Source of the DNA: Cupriavidus basilensis
GTDB lineage: Bacteria > Pseudomonadota > Gammaproteobacteria > Burkholderiales > Burkholderiaceae
Direction of reading: 5' to 3'
DNA length: 64,000 nucleotides
Assembly: GCF_008801925.2 (NCBI RefSeq)
Contig: NZ_CP062804.1
Span: 1-64,000 of the forward strand
Shown here: in pieces, positions 26,655 to 35,440 of the stretch
Numbering within the stretch: position 1 is the stretch's first letter
How the letters are laid out: each line of letters opens with the position of its first letter
Made by a program: the position numbers and the translations under genes
Notes under the pieces: model-generated
What the model saw: only the letters and a program-made list of their open reading frames with translations
What the model was told of the DNA's origin: nothing
Database searches by the model: none

Positions 26655-27596
26655 TCAGCGCATCGCGGCGGAAACGCCCGTGCTGTACTCCGCGACCGCG
26701 CGTACCGGCCTGGCGCCGGCAGACGACGTGTTGCGCACCGCCGTGCGCGGCGAGGCTTCGTCGCCGCTGACCCATTCCAGCGACGCGCCGCGCTGGAGCG
26801 CCGCGTAGACCGCCTCGCCCTTGTTGCGTACCTTGAGCCGCTGGTACAGGGTGCAGGCATGGCTCTTGACCGTCGCCACCGAGATATTCAGCATGCGGCT
26901 CACGGTCTTGATGGGATGTCCGCGCGCCAGCAGCACCAGCACCTCATATTGCCTCGGGGTGATCTGCAGCATCTCGGCTTCATCGTACGCGGTCTCGCTG
27001 TGCCCGCCGGTGCCACCGGCATCGGCTGCCACGGCGCTCTGGCGAGACACGGCGGCCAGGGATTCGCGCGAAGATGGCGTGGCCTGGATGCGCATGCCGG
27101 CGGGGTTGCACTGCGTGCTGTCCGCCAGGGGCGCCAGCACGGGAACGCGCCCACCTACCGGATAGTTGCCGGCCGAGAGGCCTGGCGATCCGCTGCTTGA
27201 CGCGCCGGCCTGGCGATTGTTCTGGCCGCGCACGTATTGCCCGCCAACCATGGCCAGGCGGATGCCGGCTTCCAGCACCGCCAGCGAAGCGGATTTCGGC
27301 AGACAGCCGCAGATCCCTTGCGCCATGGCGAGCGCCGGAATCTGCAGCGGGATCATATCGGCGAGCAGCAGCAAGCGATCGGCCGAGAGCACGGAGCGCA
27401 CCTTGTTGAGCAGTTGCCATCCGGCGTCGGTGTCGGCCGGCATGCCGAACACGAGCAGGTCACAATGATTGCCTTCGAGCAGGGCGACGTCGGCCGGGTC
27501 GACGGTGATGACGTGGTCGACGCCATGAATACGCTCGAGCATTTGCAGCAACCCGAGACGCAGCAGTGGGTGACCCTCGATGAGCAGTGCGTTCAT
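26655..27596 (-). CDS. LuxR-type regulator with degenerate receiver, paralogue of 5818
   Basis: A 313-residue regulator directly upstream of the export operon. The receiver-like N terminus (MNALLIEGHPLLRLGLLQML) has DLLVFGMPA where an active receiver has its phospho-Asp (here Gly), while Lys is kept in CGCLPKSAS. A 90-residue low-complexity linker leads to a LuxR HTH: ITPRQYEVLVLLARGHPIK and NISVATVKSHACTLYQRL. The two full paralogues differ mainly in receiver and linker, so they may bind similar DNA but read different inputs. The start is set by GGGGGGAA upstream and by paralogue alignment. It may control wza-wzb-wzc and the divergent 28497 operon. Confidence 0.88.
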   Translation of the reverse strand: MNALLIEGHPLLRLGLLQMLERIHGVDHVITVDPADVALLEGNHCDLLVFGMPADTDAGWQLLNKVRSVLSADRLLLLADMIPLQIPALAMAQGICGCLPKSASLAVLEAGIRLAMVGGQYVRGQNNRQAGASSSGSPGLSAGNYPVGGRVPVLAPLADSTQCNPAGMRIQATPSSRESLAAVSRQSAVAADAGGTGGHSETAYDEAEMLQITPRQYEVLVLLARGHPIKTVSRMLNISVATVKSHACTLYQRLKVRNKGEAVYAALQRGASLEWVSGDEASPRTAVRNTSSAGARPVRAVAEYSTGVSAAMR

Positions 27597-28496
27597 GTTG
27601 TTATTCCCCCCGTATGATTGCGGTGGGAAACAGGTTGAACGCAGCGGAATAATGACCTGCGCGACCTCGTGGTACTCCACGCGCGCCGCCCTTATTTATC
27701 CCCGTACCACCGCCAAGCCGGACCGCCCGTTTTTATTGCCGGGAACTGACCGCAAGCCGGAAGGCTGACCCCCTGAACCCACCCCAAAATGCCATTCGTC
27801 TTAAAACGAATTAAGGTCATATTATGGTCTGATCTGCACGAAATCAAGTTGCTTTGGCGGCGCTCCAATTGGGTTGGAGAGGTTTGTTCTCATCATCCGG
27901 GAAGCCTTGTTGGTAGCCGCATGGCGGGTTACCCGAACGGGTGATGGATAATTGACGGGATTAAGTTTCAAGACTGAAACAGTTATTGGTCAATAAGGTT
28001 TCACCGCTGCAACAGAAAAGGATGTCGCGGGCGCATTTATGGCTTTTCCGGGTGGCGCGCCAGTGTGGCGAATCAATCTTGAAACTCGCGTCGAGGTGGA
28101 GTCCGCGACCCGCTTGCGCCTTCGGCATGAGCCTTGGGCGAGCGCCGCGCGACAAACGGATGAGAGCCATCTCAGCCATCAGGATGAGGGGAGATAGCCA
28201 GCCCGCACGCGAGCCTGCCCGGGGTGCCGGATGTCCCCCTTGCGCCGCAGGAAAGCGATGCTGGCGGTACCCCACCGCTGCCCCTGAAGCGGGTCCCGCG
28301 GATACCTCGCGGGCCACTTCGATCTTGCCGGTTCCCGCCGTGCCGACCCGTGTGTGGCAACGTGTGTGGCAACGTACAGAACCCCGAATCCCGCCCCGGC
28401 ATCCTCACTGCACGCAGACCGGTCATCTGCCCGGCAAGGCATGCCAGCGGCACGGCTGCGCCTTGGTCCAACGTTGCTCATCTTCACGAGGTGGTC
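27597..28496. other. 900-bp regulatory region between divergent EPS transcripts
   Basis: No gene is supported. It is more AT-rich in its first half (27780-28010), where promoters of the LuxR-type gene and of the methyltransferase operon are expected. It includes an inverted repeat GTTTCA-N4-TGAAAC (27965-27980) and a 12-bp tandem duplication GTGTGTGGCAAC (28350-28361, 28362-28373). An open frame from 28224 joins the methyltransferase frame but lacks a ribosome-binding site and protein character. Confidence 0.5.
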
Positions 28497-29357
28497 ATGG
28501 CTTCAGGCACGGCGCAGGATCGCATCAATCAACACGCATGGCGTAGCTGGGGCGCGCGCCGGTGGTTCGGTACCGCCAGCGATTGGACCGACCCCGGCGA
28601 GGCCGCTGCGATCGCCTGGGTGGCGGACGAAGTGCGGGGCCAGCCCATCCTCGACGTTGGCGTGGGCGGCGGGCGCACCGTGGCGCTGCTGCGCGCGCTG
28701 AGCGACGACTATACGGCGGTCGACTACATGCCGGAGATGGTCGAGATCTGCCAGCGCAATCATCCCGGCGTGCGGGTGATGCAGATGGATGCGCGCAACA
28801 TGTCGCGCTTTGCGGACAACAGCTTCGCGCTGGTGATGTTCAGCTTCAACGGCATCGATGCGGTCGACTACGCGGGGCGCCTTGCCATCCTGCGCGAGTT
28901 CGAGCGCGTGCTGCGGCCCGGCGGCCTGATGCTGTTCTCCACGCACAACATGCGTGGGCCGAGCTATCGCGAGAATCTCTCGCGCTTCGTGCGGCTTCCG
29001 CATCTGTCGGCCAACCCTATCGCGGTTGGCATCGATACCGCACGGGTGATCTGCAACCTGCCGATTGCGACCTTCAACTACCTGCGGCACTCGCGCCTGA
29101 ACCGCGAGTTCGATGGCTATGCCATCCGGGTTTGCGCCGCCCACAAGTTCGGCATCGTGATCGTCTATACCGAGCTCGCCGCGCAGAAGCGCGCGCTCGC
29201 GGAGATGGGGCTGCACACCGATGTGGTGTTTGGCAACCTGAATGGCGAGCCTGTGCGCGAAGGCCAGGACCTGCGCGACGTGTACTGGTTTCATTTCATC
29301 GCGCGCAAGGCCGCGGCCGGCGGCTCGTCACCGGCGGCACCCGGAACCCGGCCATGA
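28497..29357 (+). CDS. SAM-dependent class I methyltransferase
   Basis: A 286-residue methyltransferase, probably decorating a sugar or lipid-linked EPS intermediate. The SAM motif I is PILDVGVGGGRT (about residues 47-58); VDYMPEMVEIC and VRVMQMDARNM mark motif II and the post-I region, and LRPGGLMLFSTHN is motif III. The C-terminal part is extended. The start at 28497 follows GAGG. It is the first gene of the assembly operon and overlaps the next glycosyltransferase by 4 bases. The substrate cannot be deduced. Confidence 0.87.
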   Translation: MASGTAQDRINQHAWRSWGARRWFGTASDWTDPGEAAAIAWVADEVRGQPILDVGVGGGRTVALLRALSDDYTAVDYMPEMVEICQRNHPGVRVMQMDARNMSRFADNSFALVMFSFNGIDAVDYAGRLAILREFERVLRPGGLMLFSTHNMRGPSYRENLSRFVRLPHLSANPIAVGIDTARVICNLPIATFNYLRHSRLNREFDGYAIRVCAAHKFGIVIVYTELAAQKRALAEMGLHTDVVFGNLNGEPVREGQDLRDVYWFHFIARKAAAGGSSPAAPGTRP

Positions 29358-30541
29358 AGATCCTGCACGTGATCTCGTCGATCGATCCGGGTGGTGGCGG
29401 CCCGATCGAGGGTGTGCGCCAGCTGCGCGCGCCCTTGCGTGAGCGCGGCGTACAGGTGCAGGTGTGCTGCGGCGACGCGCCCGATGCGCCCTGCGTGCGC
29501 GACAGCGAGCTCGACGTCATCGCGCTGGGGCCATCGTCGCTCAAGTACGGCTTCAACCGCCGCATGGTGGCCTGGCTGCGCGCGCATTGCGAAGCGTACG
29601 ACGCGGTCATTGTCGAAGGGCTGTGGCAGTTCCACGCGCTGGCCGTGTGGCTGGCGCTGCGTGGCAAGCGAGTGCCGTATTTTGTGTTTACGCACGGCAT
29701 GCTGGACCCCTGGTTTCGCGACCACTATCCCCTCAAGCATCTGAAGAAGAGCCTCTACTGGCTGGTGGGGGACTACTGGGTCCTGCGTCATGCGCGCGGC
29801 GTGCTGTTCACGTGCAGCGAGGAGAAGCAGCGCGCCAGCGGCGCGTTCTGGCCATACCGGTGCCGCGAGGTGGTGGCAAGCTACGGCACGGCGCAGCCGC
29901 CTCAGGACGGCGCGCTGTTGCGCGAGGTCTTCCTTAGCGCCTTCCCGGAGGTGCGCGGCAAGCGCATCGCGCTGTTCCTTGGCCGGATCCACGAGAAGAA
30001 GGGCTGTGACCTGCTGGTCGAAGCCTTCGCCGGCGTGGCCGCCGCGCATCCCGCGTTGCATCTGGTGCTGGCCGGACCGCACGACACTGCGCTGCGCGCG
30101 ATGTTGGAGCAACGCATTGCCGCGCACGGGCTGCGCGCGCGCGTGAGCTGGACGGGCATGCTCAAGGGCGAGCTCAAGTGGGGTGCGTTTCACGCGGCGG
30201 AGGTGTTCTGCCTGCCTTCGCACCAGGAGAACTTTGGCGTGGCGGTGGCGGAGGCGCTCGGCTGCGGCGTGCCGGTGCTGATCTCCGACAAGGTCAACAT
30301 CTGGCGCGAGATTGTCGCCGACGGCGCCGGGCTGGTGGGTCCGGACACGGCGCAAGGCGCCACCGCCTGCCTGCAGCAGTGGCTGCAGGCGGAGCCCGCC
30401 GCGCAAGCGCGCATGCGCATTGCCGCGCGGCAGTCCTTTGCCCGGCGCTTCCATGCCGGACAGGCCGCGCAGCGGCTGCTGGACATCATCCATGGCGCGA
30501 CCGAAGCCGCGCAGCCTGTCCACCACGCGGCGGCGGGATAG
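29354..30541 (+). CDS. Glycosyltransferase family 4
   Basis: Retaining GT-B glycosyltransferase of 395 residues in EPS repeat-unit assembly. The N-terminal domain begins MKILHVISSIDPGGGGP (Gly-rich acceptor loop); the C-terminal domain has LFLGRIHEKKGCDLL and the sugar-nucleotide EX7E region HQENFGVAVAEALGCGVPV. It is cytoplasmic with no membrane helices. The ATGA overlap with the methyltransferase shows coupling. Donor and linkage are unknown. Confidence 0.92.
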   Translation: MKILHVISSIDPGGGGPIEGVRQLRAPLRERGVQVQVCCGDAPDAPCVRDSELDVIALGPSSLKYGFNRRMVAWLRAHCEAYDAVIVEGLWQFHALAVWLALRGKRVPYFVFTHGMLDPWFRDHYPLKHLKKSLYWLVGDYWVLRHARGVLFTCSEEKQRASGAFWPYRCREVVASYGTAQPPQDGALLREVFLSAFPEVRGKRIALFLGRIHEKKGCDLLVEAFAGVAAAHPALHLVLAGPHDTALRAMLEQRIAAHGLRARVSWTGMLKGELKWGAFHAAEVFCLPSHQENFGVAVAEALGCGVPVLISDKVNIWREIVADGAGLVGPDTAQGATACLQQWLQAEPAAQARMRIAARQSFARRFHAGQAAQRLLDIIHGATEAAQPVHHAAAG

Positions 30542-30554
30542 AGGAGACAAGGCC

Positions 30555-30608
30555 ATGGTCGCGCCGTCATGCCACAGCGTCATCGAGCGGGGAGCGGGAC
30601 CGCCGTGA
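30555..30608 (+). CDS. Candidate 17-residue leader peptide upstream of wzx
   Basis: An ATG with a strong ribosome-binding site (GAGGAG, about 8 bases upstream) opens a 17-codon frame (MVAPSCHSVIERGAGPP) whose TGA overlaps the GTG start of the flippase (GTGA). This suggests translational coupling or a small regulatory ORF. It could also be an incidental frame. Confidence 0.4.
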   Translation: MVAPSCHSVIERGAGPP

Positions 30609-31885
30609 AGCTGCTCAGATTCCTCGTCTACGCGGTGCTCTCGCAGGGGATCGGCGCGATCACCGGCCTGCTGCTGGCCCGTTGGCTTGATGTGGGCGAC
30701 TACGCCGTCTACACGGTGGTCGGCCTCATCATGGGCGCCATCGCCATCGTCACCAAGGGTGGCATCCAGCTCGGCCTGAACGCGCTGCTGGGCAAGACCT
30801 GGCCAGACCGGGAGCGTGCCGCGGAACTGGCCTGCGCGGCCATGGGCCAGCGCTGGAGGCTGTCCGCATGGCTGTTGCCGGTGGTGCTGGCGATCGCCGC
30901 GTGGCTGCTGTATCGCAACCATGCCGGCGCGGTCCTGATCGTGCTGCTGCTGGCGTTGCTGCTGGTGACCTGGTACTTCGACATGCAATCGCGTGTCGTG
31001 GACCAGGTGCTGCTGTTTGCCAACCGCGCGCCCGCGCTGCAGGCGCTGGATACCGGTTTGTCCGTGGGGCGCCTGGTGCTGTCGTCTGCGCTCTACGCGC
31101 TGGGCCTGCTCGGCGTGCTGGGCGCGACCCTCGTCAACGTGCTGTTTGCGGGACTGCGCGTGCCGTTTGTGCGGCGCTGGATCGCGCGTGAGATACCGCT
31201 GGCGGCGCATGCCGGCAGCGCGGGCAAGGCGGAAGACAGCCAGTACATCGGCCGCATCATGCGGCGGCAATTGCCACTGGAGGCGTTCTACTGCATCCAG
31301 GGGCAACTGGTGTTCGCCATCGTTGCCTATCACGGCGCGGTCGGGCAAACGGCCTCGCTGGGCGCGCTGTCGCGCATCGGGCAATTGCTGATGCCGGTGG
31401 GCGCCGTGGTGGCCGCGTACGTGATTCCGCGCTTCGCGCAAGCGCGCGACGGCGTGCTGCGGCGCTTTGCCGGCTGGGTGGCGCTGGCTTGCCTGCCTGC
31501 TGGCGCGCTGGTGCTTCTTGCCGTGGCATGGCCGGGGTTGCTGCTGTGGCTGGTGGGGCCGAACTACGCTTCGTTGGGCGCCGAACTGGTGATCGCCTGC
31601 CTTGGCGCGGGCTTTGCCAGCGTGGTCGGCATCGCCTGGCAGTTGCTGGCCAACCGCGGCCTGAATCACTTTGCTTTTGTGCAGGTGCCGGTGGTGCTGG
31701 CTTGGTGCGCGGCCGCGCCGCGCTTTCTCGATCTCACCACGCTCGATGGCGTGCTGTGGTTCCAGCTCGGGCTGTCGTCGGGGCTGGCCGCGGCCATCGT
31801 CTGCGAACTCGCCGCGGCCGTGCGTACCGGGCGCCTGCTGCCAGGCGACGAGCGCCTTGCCCCCCATGGAGGAAGCACGCAATGA
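30605..31885 (+). CDS. Wzx-type polysaccharide flippase (MOP family)
   Basis: Membrane transporter of about 426 residues expected to flip undecaprenyl-linked EPS repeat units across the inner membrane. Some 11-12 hydrophobic helices can be seen, starting KLLRFLVYAVLSQGIGAITG, followed by the family-like RWLDVGDYAVYTVVGLI. The start is uncertain: the GTG at 30605 overlaps the TGA of a small upstream ORF, and an ATG at 30569 would add 12 residues. Neither has an ideal ribosome-binding site of its own. It overlaps the next glycosyltransferase by 4 bases. A Wzx beside Wzy, Wza and Wzc indicates a Wzx/Wzy-dependent pathway. Confidence 0.85.
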   Translation: MKLLRFLVYAVLSQGIGAITGLLLARWLDVGDYAVYTVVGLIMGAIAIVTKGGIQLGLNALLGKTWPDRERAAELACAAMGQRWRLSAWLLPVVLAIAAWLLYRNHAGAVLIVLLLALLLVTWYFDMQSRVVDQVLLFANRAPALQALDTGLSVGRLVLSSALYALGLLGVLGATLVNVLFAGLRVPFVRRWIAREIPLAAHAGSAGKAEDSQYIGRIMRRQLPLEAFYCIQGQLVFAIVAYHGAVGQTASLGALSRIGQLLMPVGAVVAAYVIPRFAQARDGVLRRFAGWVALACLPAGALVLLAVAWPGLLLWLVGPNYASLGAELVIACLGAGFASVVGIAWQLLANRGLNHFAFVQVPVVLAWCAAAPRFLDLTTLDGVLWFQLGLSSGLAAAIVCELAAAVRTGRLLPGDERLAPHGGSTQ

Positions 31886-32925
31886 GCGATGCGCCCAGCG
31901 TTACGCTGATGGTCCCGACCTACCGGCGCCCGGACATGCTCCAGCGCTGCCTGCAGGCTGCCGCCGCGCTCGTGCCGGCGCCGGTTCAGCTGATCGTGGT
32001 CTGCCGCGGCGCCGACGATCCCGACACGGCGGCGTGGCTGGCAGATACGGCACAGGCGCGCTATCCGGCGTTGCAGGTAGTCAAGGTGACCGAGCCTGGC
32101 GTGGTGGCTGCCATGAATGCCGGGCTGCCGCATGCAACCGGCGAGCTGCTGGCGATCCTGGACGACGACGCGCTGCCGCGCGCGGACTGGCTGGCTCGCC
32201 TGCTGCCCCACTTTGCCGATGCCACGGTGGGCGGTGCCGGTGGCCGGGATGTCGTGCGCGGCGCCGATGGCGCGCCACTGGCCGTGCCGGATGTTGCGCT
32301 GGCCGGCTATCGCGACGGCTGGGGCAGGATCATCGGCGAGACCCATCGGGTGTGCGGCGCGCCGCGCGCGGTGGAAACGCTCAAGGGCTGCAACTGGATC
32401 CTGCGCCGGGCGGCACTGGGCACCGCGCGCTTTGACGAGCGGCTGCAGGGGCAGGGCGCGCAGCCCGGCAACGAGACGTGGATGTGCCAGATGCTGCGCC
32501 ACGCGGGATGGCGCCTGGTGCTCGATCCCGGCGCCATCGTCGATCACTATCCGGCCGCGCGCTACAACTACGAGCGCCAGAGCTACGCGCGCAGGCGCTG
32601 CTTCGAAGAGACCTGCAACATGACGGCGATCTCGATGGCATACGCCCCGCCGGCGATGCGCCTGCGGCTGGTGTTGTTCCAGCTGCTGGTGGGGTCGCGC
32701 AGTTGCCCGGGCGCTTACTTCCTGGCGCACAGCCTGCTCAAGCGCCCACGCAGCCTGCCGGGGCAATTGCTGGGTGGCTGGGGTGGCTTCGTGCAGGGCG
32801 TGCGCCTGGCGGGCACGCTGCGCATGCAGCCGCCGGGCCGGCCCGCGCGCTGCGCCGGGCCGCACGCGCAAGCCGTGCCTGCGGGAGCGAGGCTCGATGG
32901 CACCCCACGGGGGAGCGAAGCATGA
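31882..32925 (+). CDS. Glycosyltransferase family 2
   Basis: Inverting GT-A glycosyltransferase of 347 residues. The N terminus SVTLMVPTYRRPDML is the nucleotide-binding strand; the metal-binding DXD equivalent is AILDDDALPR (about 89-98), and GCNWILRRAAL and GNETWMCQ complete the catalytic region. The C-terminal 100 residues are hydrophobic or basic and may contact the membrane. RBS GGAGGAA. It is coupled to wzx and to the next gene through ATGA overlaps. Confidence 0.9.
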   Translation: MSDAPSVTLMVPTYRRPDMLQRCLQAAAALVPAPVQLIVVCRGADDPDTAAWLADTAQARYPALQVVKVTEPGVVAAMNAGLPHATGELLAILDDDALPRADWLARLLPHFADATVGGAGGRDVVRGADGAPLAVPDVALAGYRDGWGRIIGETHRVCGAPRAVETLKGCNWILRRAALGTARFDERLQGQGAQPGNETWMCQMLRHAGWRLVLDPGAIVDHYPAARYNYERQSYARRRCFEETCNMTAISMAYAPPAMRLRLVLFQLLVGSRSCPGAYFLAHSLLKRPRSLPGQLLGGWGGFVQGVRLAGTLRMQPPGRPARCAGPHAQAVPAGARLDGTPRGSEA

Positions 32926-34094
32926 AAGCCCTCGTCACGCATCCCGGCCTGCAGCATTCGCACCAGATGGCACAAGCGCTCTATGAGCACGACATGCTCA
33001 AGCAATACTGGTCCGGTGTGCCGGTGCGCGCCCCGGGCGAGGCGCCGCCCTGGTGGCTGCCGGCCGGATATCACGCCAAGGTGCGCGAGGTCGCCATCCC
33101 CAAGGCGCTGCGGCGGCACCCAGTGTTTTTTCCGGGTGTGCTCAAGCTTGGCCTCAATCGCTATGTCGGCCGCTCCGGGTCGGCCTACGCGCACCGGATC
33201 TTCCATCTGTTCGACCAATGGGTGGCTGCCCGGATAGAGGCGCTGCGCCCGGATATCGTGGTGGCCTACGAGAACTCCGCGCTACGGACCTTCCAGGCGG
33301 CGCGGCGCATCGGCGCGCGCTGCGTGCTGGAGGCGCCGGCCGTGCATCATCGCGCGGCCGAAGCCATGGTGCCGGTCGAGGACCGTACCTACCTTGCGCA
33401 GATCAATGCGCAAAAAGATGAGGAGATTGTGCTGGCGGACATCATCATCACCTGCTCGGAGTTTGCCGCGCGTACCTATATCGACGCCGGCGTGCCCCCC
33501 GCCAAGCTCAAGCCGATCCTGCTTGGCGCAACGCTGCCGGATGATGTCCGCCGCCAGCGGCTCGCTGGCGGCCCGCGCTTTGTGTTCGCCGGGGCGGTGC
33601 GCGTGGGCAAAGGCATTGACCTGCTGCTTGATGCATTCGCGCGGCTGCGGGAGCGGCTGCCGGCGGCGGAGCTGGTGCTTGCCGGCGCGCTGGTGGAGCC
33701 GGAGCTGGGCGGGCGCATTGCAGCCATGCCGGGCGTGCTCCAGCTGGGTGCGTTGCCGCAGCCCGCGCTGTTCCAGGTATTCGCCGATGCCGATTGTTTC
33801 GTGCTGCCGTCGCGCTTCGATTCCTTCGGCATGGTGGTGGCCGAGGCCCTGGCATGTGGCACGCCGGTGCTGCTCTCGGATCGGGTCGGTGCGAAGGAAA
33901 TCATCGATGAATTCCCGCAGGCCGGGTGGGTGGTGCCGCTTTGCGCGGACGCGCTGTACCAACGCATGCTGGCCCTGGCGACAGACCGCGCGCAGCTGGA
34001 GCGCGCGCGCGCCCATGCCCGTGTCGCCGGGCAGAAGTACACCTGGGCGAGGTACCGCCTGAGTGCAGCCGAAACGGTAGCCGCGCTATGCTGA
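32922..34094 (+). CDS. Glycosyltransferase family 4
   Basis: GT-B transferase of 390 residues. It begins MKALVTHPGLQHSHQMAQALY and has a C-terminal Rossmann domain with RFVFAGAVRVGKGIDLL and SRFDSFGMVVAEALACGTPV; the first acidic position of the EX7E motif is Asp here. It is coupled by ATGA to the upstream GT2 gene and overlaps the polymerase gene by 7 bases. It should be cytoplasmic and act on the lipid-linked EPS repeat unit. Confidence 0.9.
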   Translation: MKALVTHPGLQHSHQMAQALYEHDMLKQYWSGVPVRAPGEAPPWWLPAGYHAKVREVAIPKALRRHPVFFPGVLKLGLNRYVGRSGSAYAHRIFHLFDQWVAARIEALRPDIVVAYENSALRTFQAARRIGARCVLEAPAVHHRAAEAMVPVEDRTYLAQINAQKDEEIVLADIIITCSEFAARTYIDAGVPPAKLKPILLGATLPDDVRRQRLAGGPRFVFAGAVRVGKGIDLLLDAFARLRERLPAAELVLAGALVEPELGGRIAAMPGVLQLGALPQPALFQVFADADCFVLPSRFDSFGMVVAEALACGTPVLLSDRVGAKEIIDEFPQAGWVVPLCADALYQRMLALATDRAQLERARAHARVAGQKYTWARYRLSAAETVAALC

Positions 34095-35440
34095 GCCCTT
34101 CCCTTCCCTACGCGAAGCCCGCCGTGCCAGCCCGCCGGGCGCGTGTCACCGTGTTCGGGCGGATTTTCATCACGGTCTTCGTGATTGCCGTGTTCGAGGG
34201 CGCCGCGCGCAAGTGGGTCTCGGATTCGCTCACCATGCCGCTGATCCTGCTGCGCGACCTGATGGTGGTCTATGCGCTGTACCACGCGGTGCGCTATTCA
34301 GGCTTTACCCCGGCACGGCGCACCGTGCGCATGCTGCTGTGGTGGTCGGCCATTGTTTGCTTCTGGGGCTTGCTGCAGCTTGTTGCGGGCATCAACTCGC
34401 TGCCCATTTTCCTGATCGGCGTGCGCTTCTGGTTGCTGTACCTGTGGTTTGCCTACGCCGCGGCCGAGCTGCTCGAGCCGCAGGACCTGGAAGCCATCTA
34501 CAAGGCCGCGCTTGCCATGCTGCTGTTCATGGCGCCGCTGGCACTGGTGCAGCATTTTCAGCCGCCGGAGAGTTTCCTTAATCGTCAGATCGAGGGCGAT
34601 CCGGATACGGTCTTCCGCGTGACGGCCGACGTGGTGCGCACCACGGGCACCTTCTCGTTCACGCTGGGCTACACCCTGTTCCTGGCGATCGTCAGCCCCT
34701 TCGCGCTGGAGGCGGTGCTGGGCGAGCAGAAGCCGGGGCTCGGGGGCAAGCTGTATTCGCTGGCGGTCATCGGCAGTCTGTTCATTGCCTCGCTGGTCAG
34801 CGGGTCGCGTTCGGCCATCCTGTTGTTGCCGATCGTGTTTGGCATCGCGCTGCTGGCAAGCTTGCGCTACGGCAAGGGAAAACGGCGCAGGGCGGCGGTG
34901 TCGTGGGGCATTGTCTCCATCCTCATGAGCGTGGTCATCGTGCTGTTCGTCAGCTCGGCGGTGGACGCGACCTTGGAGCGCTTCAGTTCCGCGGCGGAGT
35001 CGGAGAGCTTCGGTGACCGGGTGGAGTCGATGTTCTTCGGCGTCAACGATGTCTCGGCCGAGCAGAGCCTGCTTGGCAGCGGGCTGGGGCTTGGCAGCAA
35101 CCTTGCCAACTACTTCCTGCAGACCGGCCTGCTGTTCGTGATCAGCGAAACCGAGACCGGCCGCGTGATCGGCGAGATGGGCCTGGTCGGCTATCTGAGC
35201 ATCTTGCTCAAGGCGCTGATCTTCATCAACGGCATGTGGCGCGCATTGCGCGTGGCCAGGCGCACCGGCAACACGTTTCTCATCCTGATGTGGACCATCG
35301 CCATCTTCGGGCTGACCTCCTGGCCGGTAGTCGGGCAGCTGACGGCCAATGCGCTTGGCTTCGTGTTTGCAGGCATCACGCTGGCGGCCACGCGGCAAGC
35401 GAGCCAGCGCTTGTATCACCCCGGCATTCAATCACCATGA
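34088..35440 (+). CDS. Wzy/O-antigen-ligase-like membrane protein
   Basis: A 450-residue polytopic membrane protein, probably the EPS polymerase. Around 10-12 hydrophobic helices are visible, from VFGRIFITVFVIAVFEGAA near residue 25 onward. A large loop follows LVSGSRSAILLLP (about 238-250), the conserved SRS/G segment of the ligase/polymerase superfamily. A second loop (about 300-345) includes FGDRVESMFFG. The family has little overall sequence conservation, so the call rests on topology and on its place among Wzx and glycosyltransferases. It overlaps both neighbours by a few bases. Confidence 0.8.
   Translation: MLSPSLPYAKPAVPARRARVTVFGRIFITVFVIAVFEGAARKWVSDSLTMPLILLRDLMVVYALYHAVRYSGFTPARRTVRMLLWWSAIVCFWGLLQLVAGINSLPIFLIGVRFWLLYLWFAYAAAELLEPQDLEAIYKAALAMLLFMAPLALVQHFQPPESFLNRQIEGDPDTVFRVTADVVRTTGTFSFTLGYTLFLAIVSPFALEAVLGEQKPGLGGKLYSLAVIGSLFIASLVSGSRSAILLLPIVFGIALLASLRYGKGKRRRAAVSWGIVSILMSVVIVLFVSSAVDATLERFSSAAESESFGDRVESMFFGVNDVSAEQSLLGSGLGLGSNLANYFLQTGLLFVISETETGRVIGEMGLVGYLSILLKALIFINGMWRALRVARRTGNTFLILMWTIAIFGLTSWPVVGQLTANALGFVFAGITLAATRQASQRLYHPGIQSP

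Noticed and set aside
29291..31882. 863-residue minus-strand open frame
   Set aside because: It is a shadow of the glycosyltransferase and flippase genes, with low-complexity His/Gln composition.
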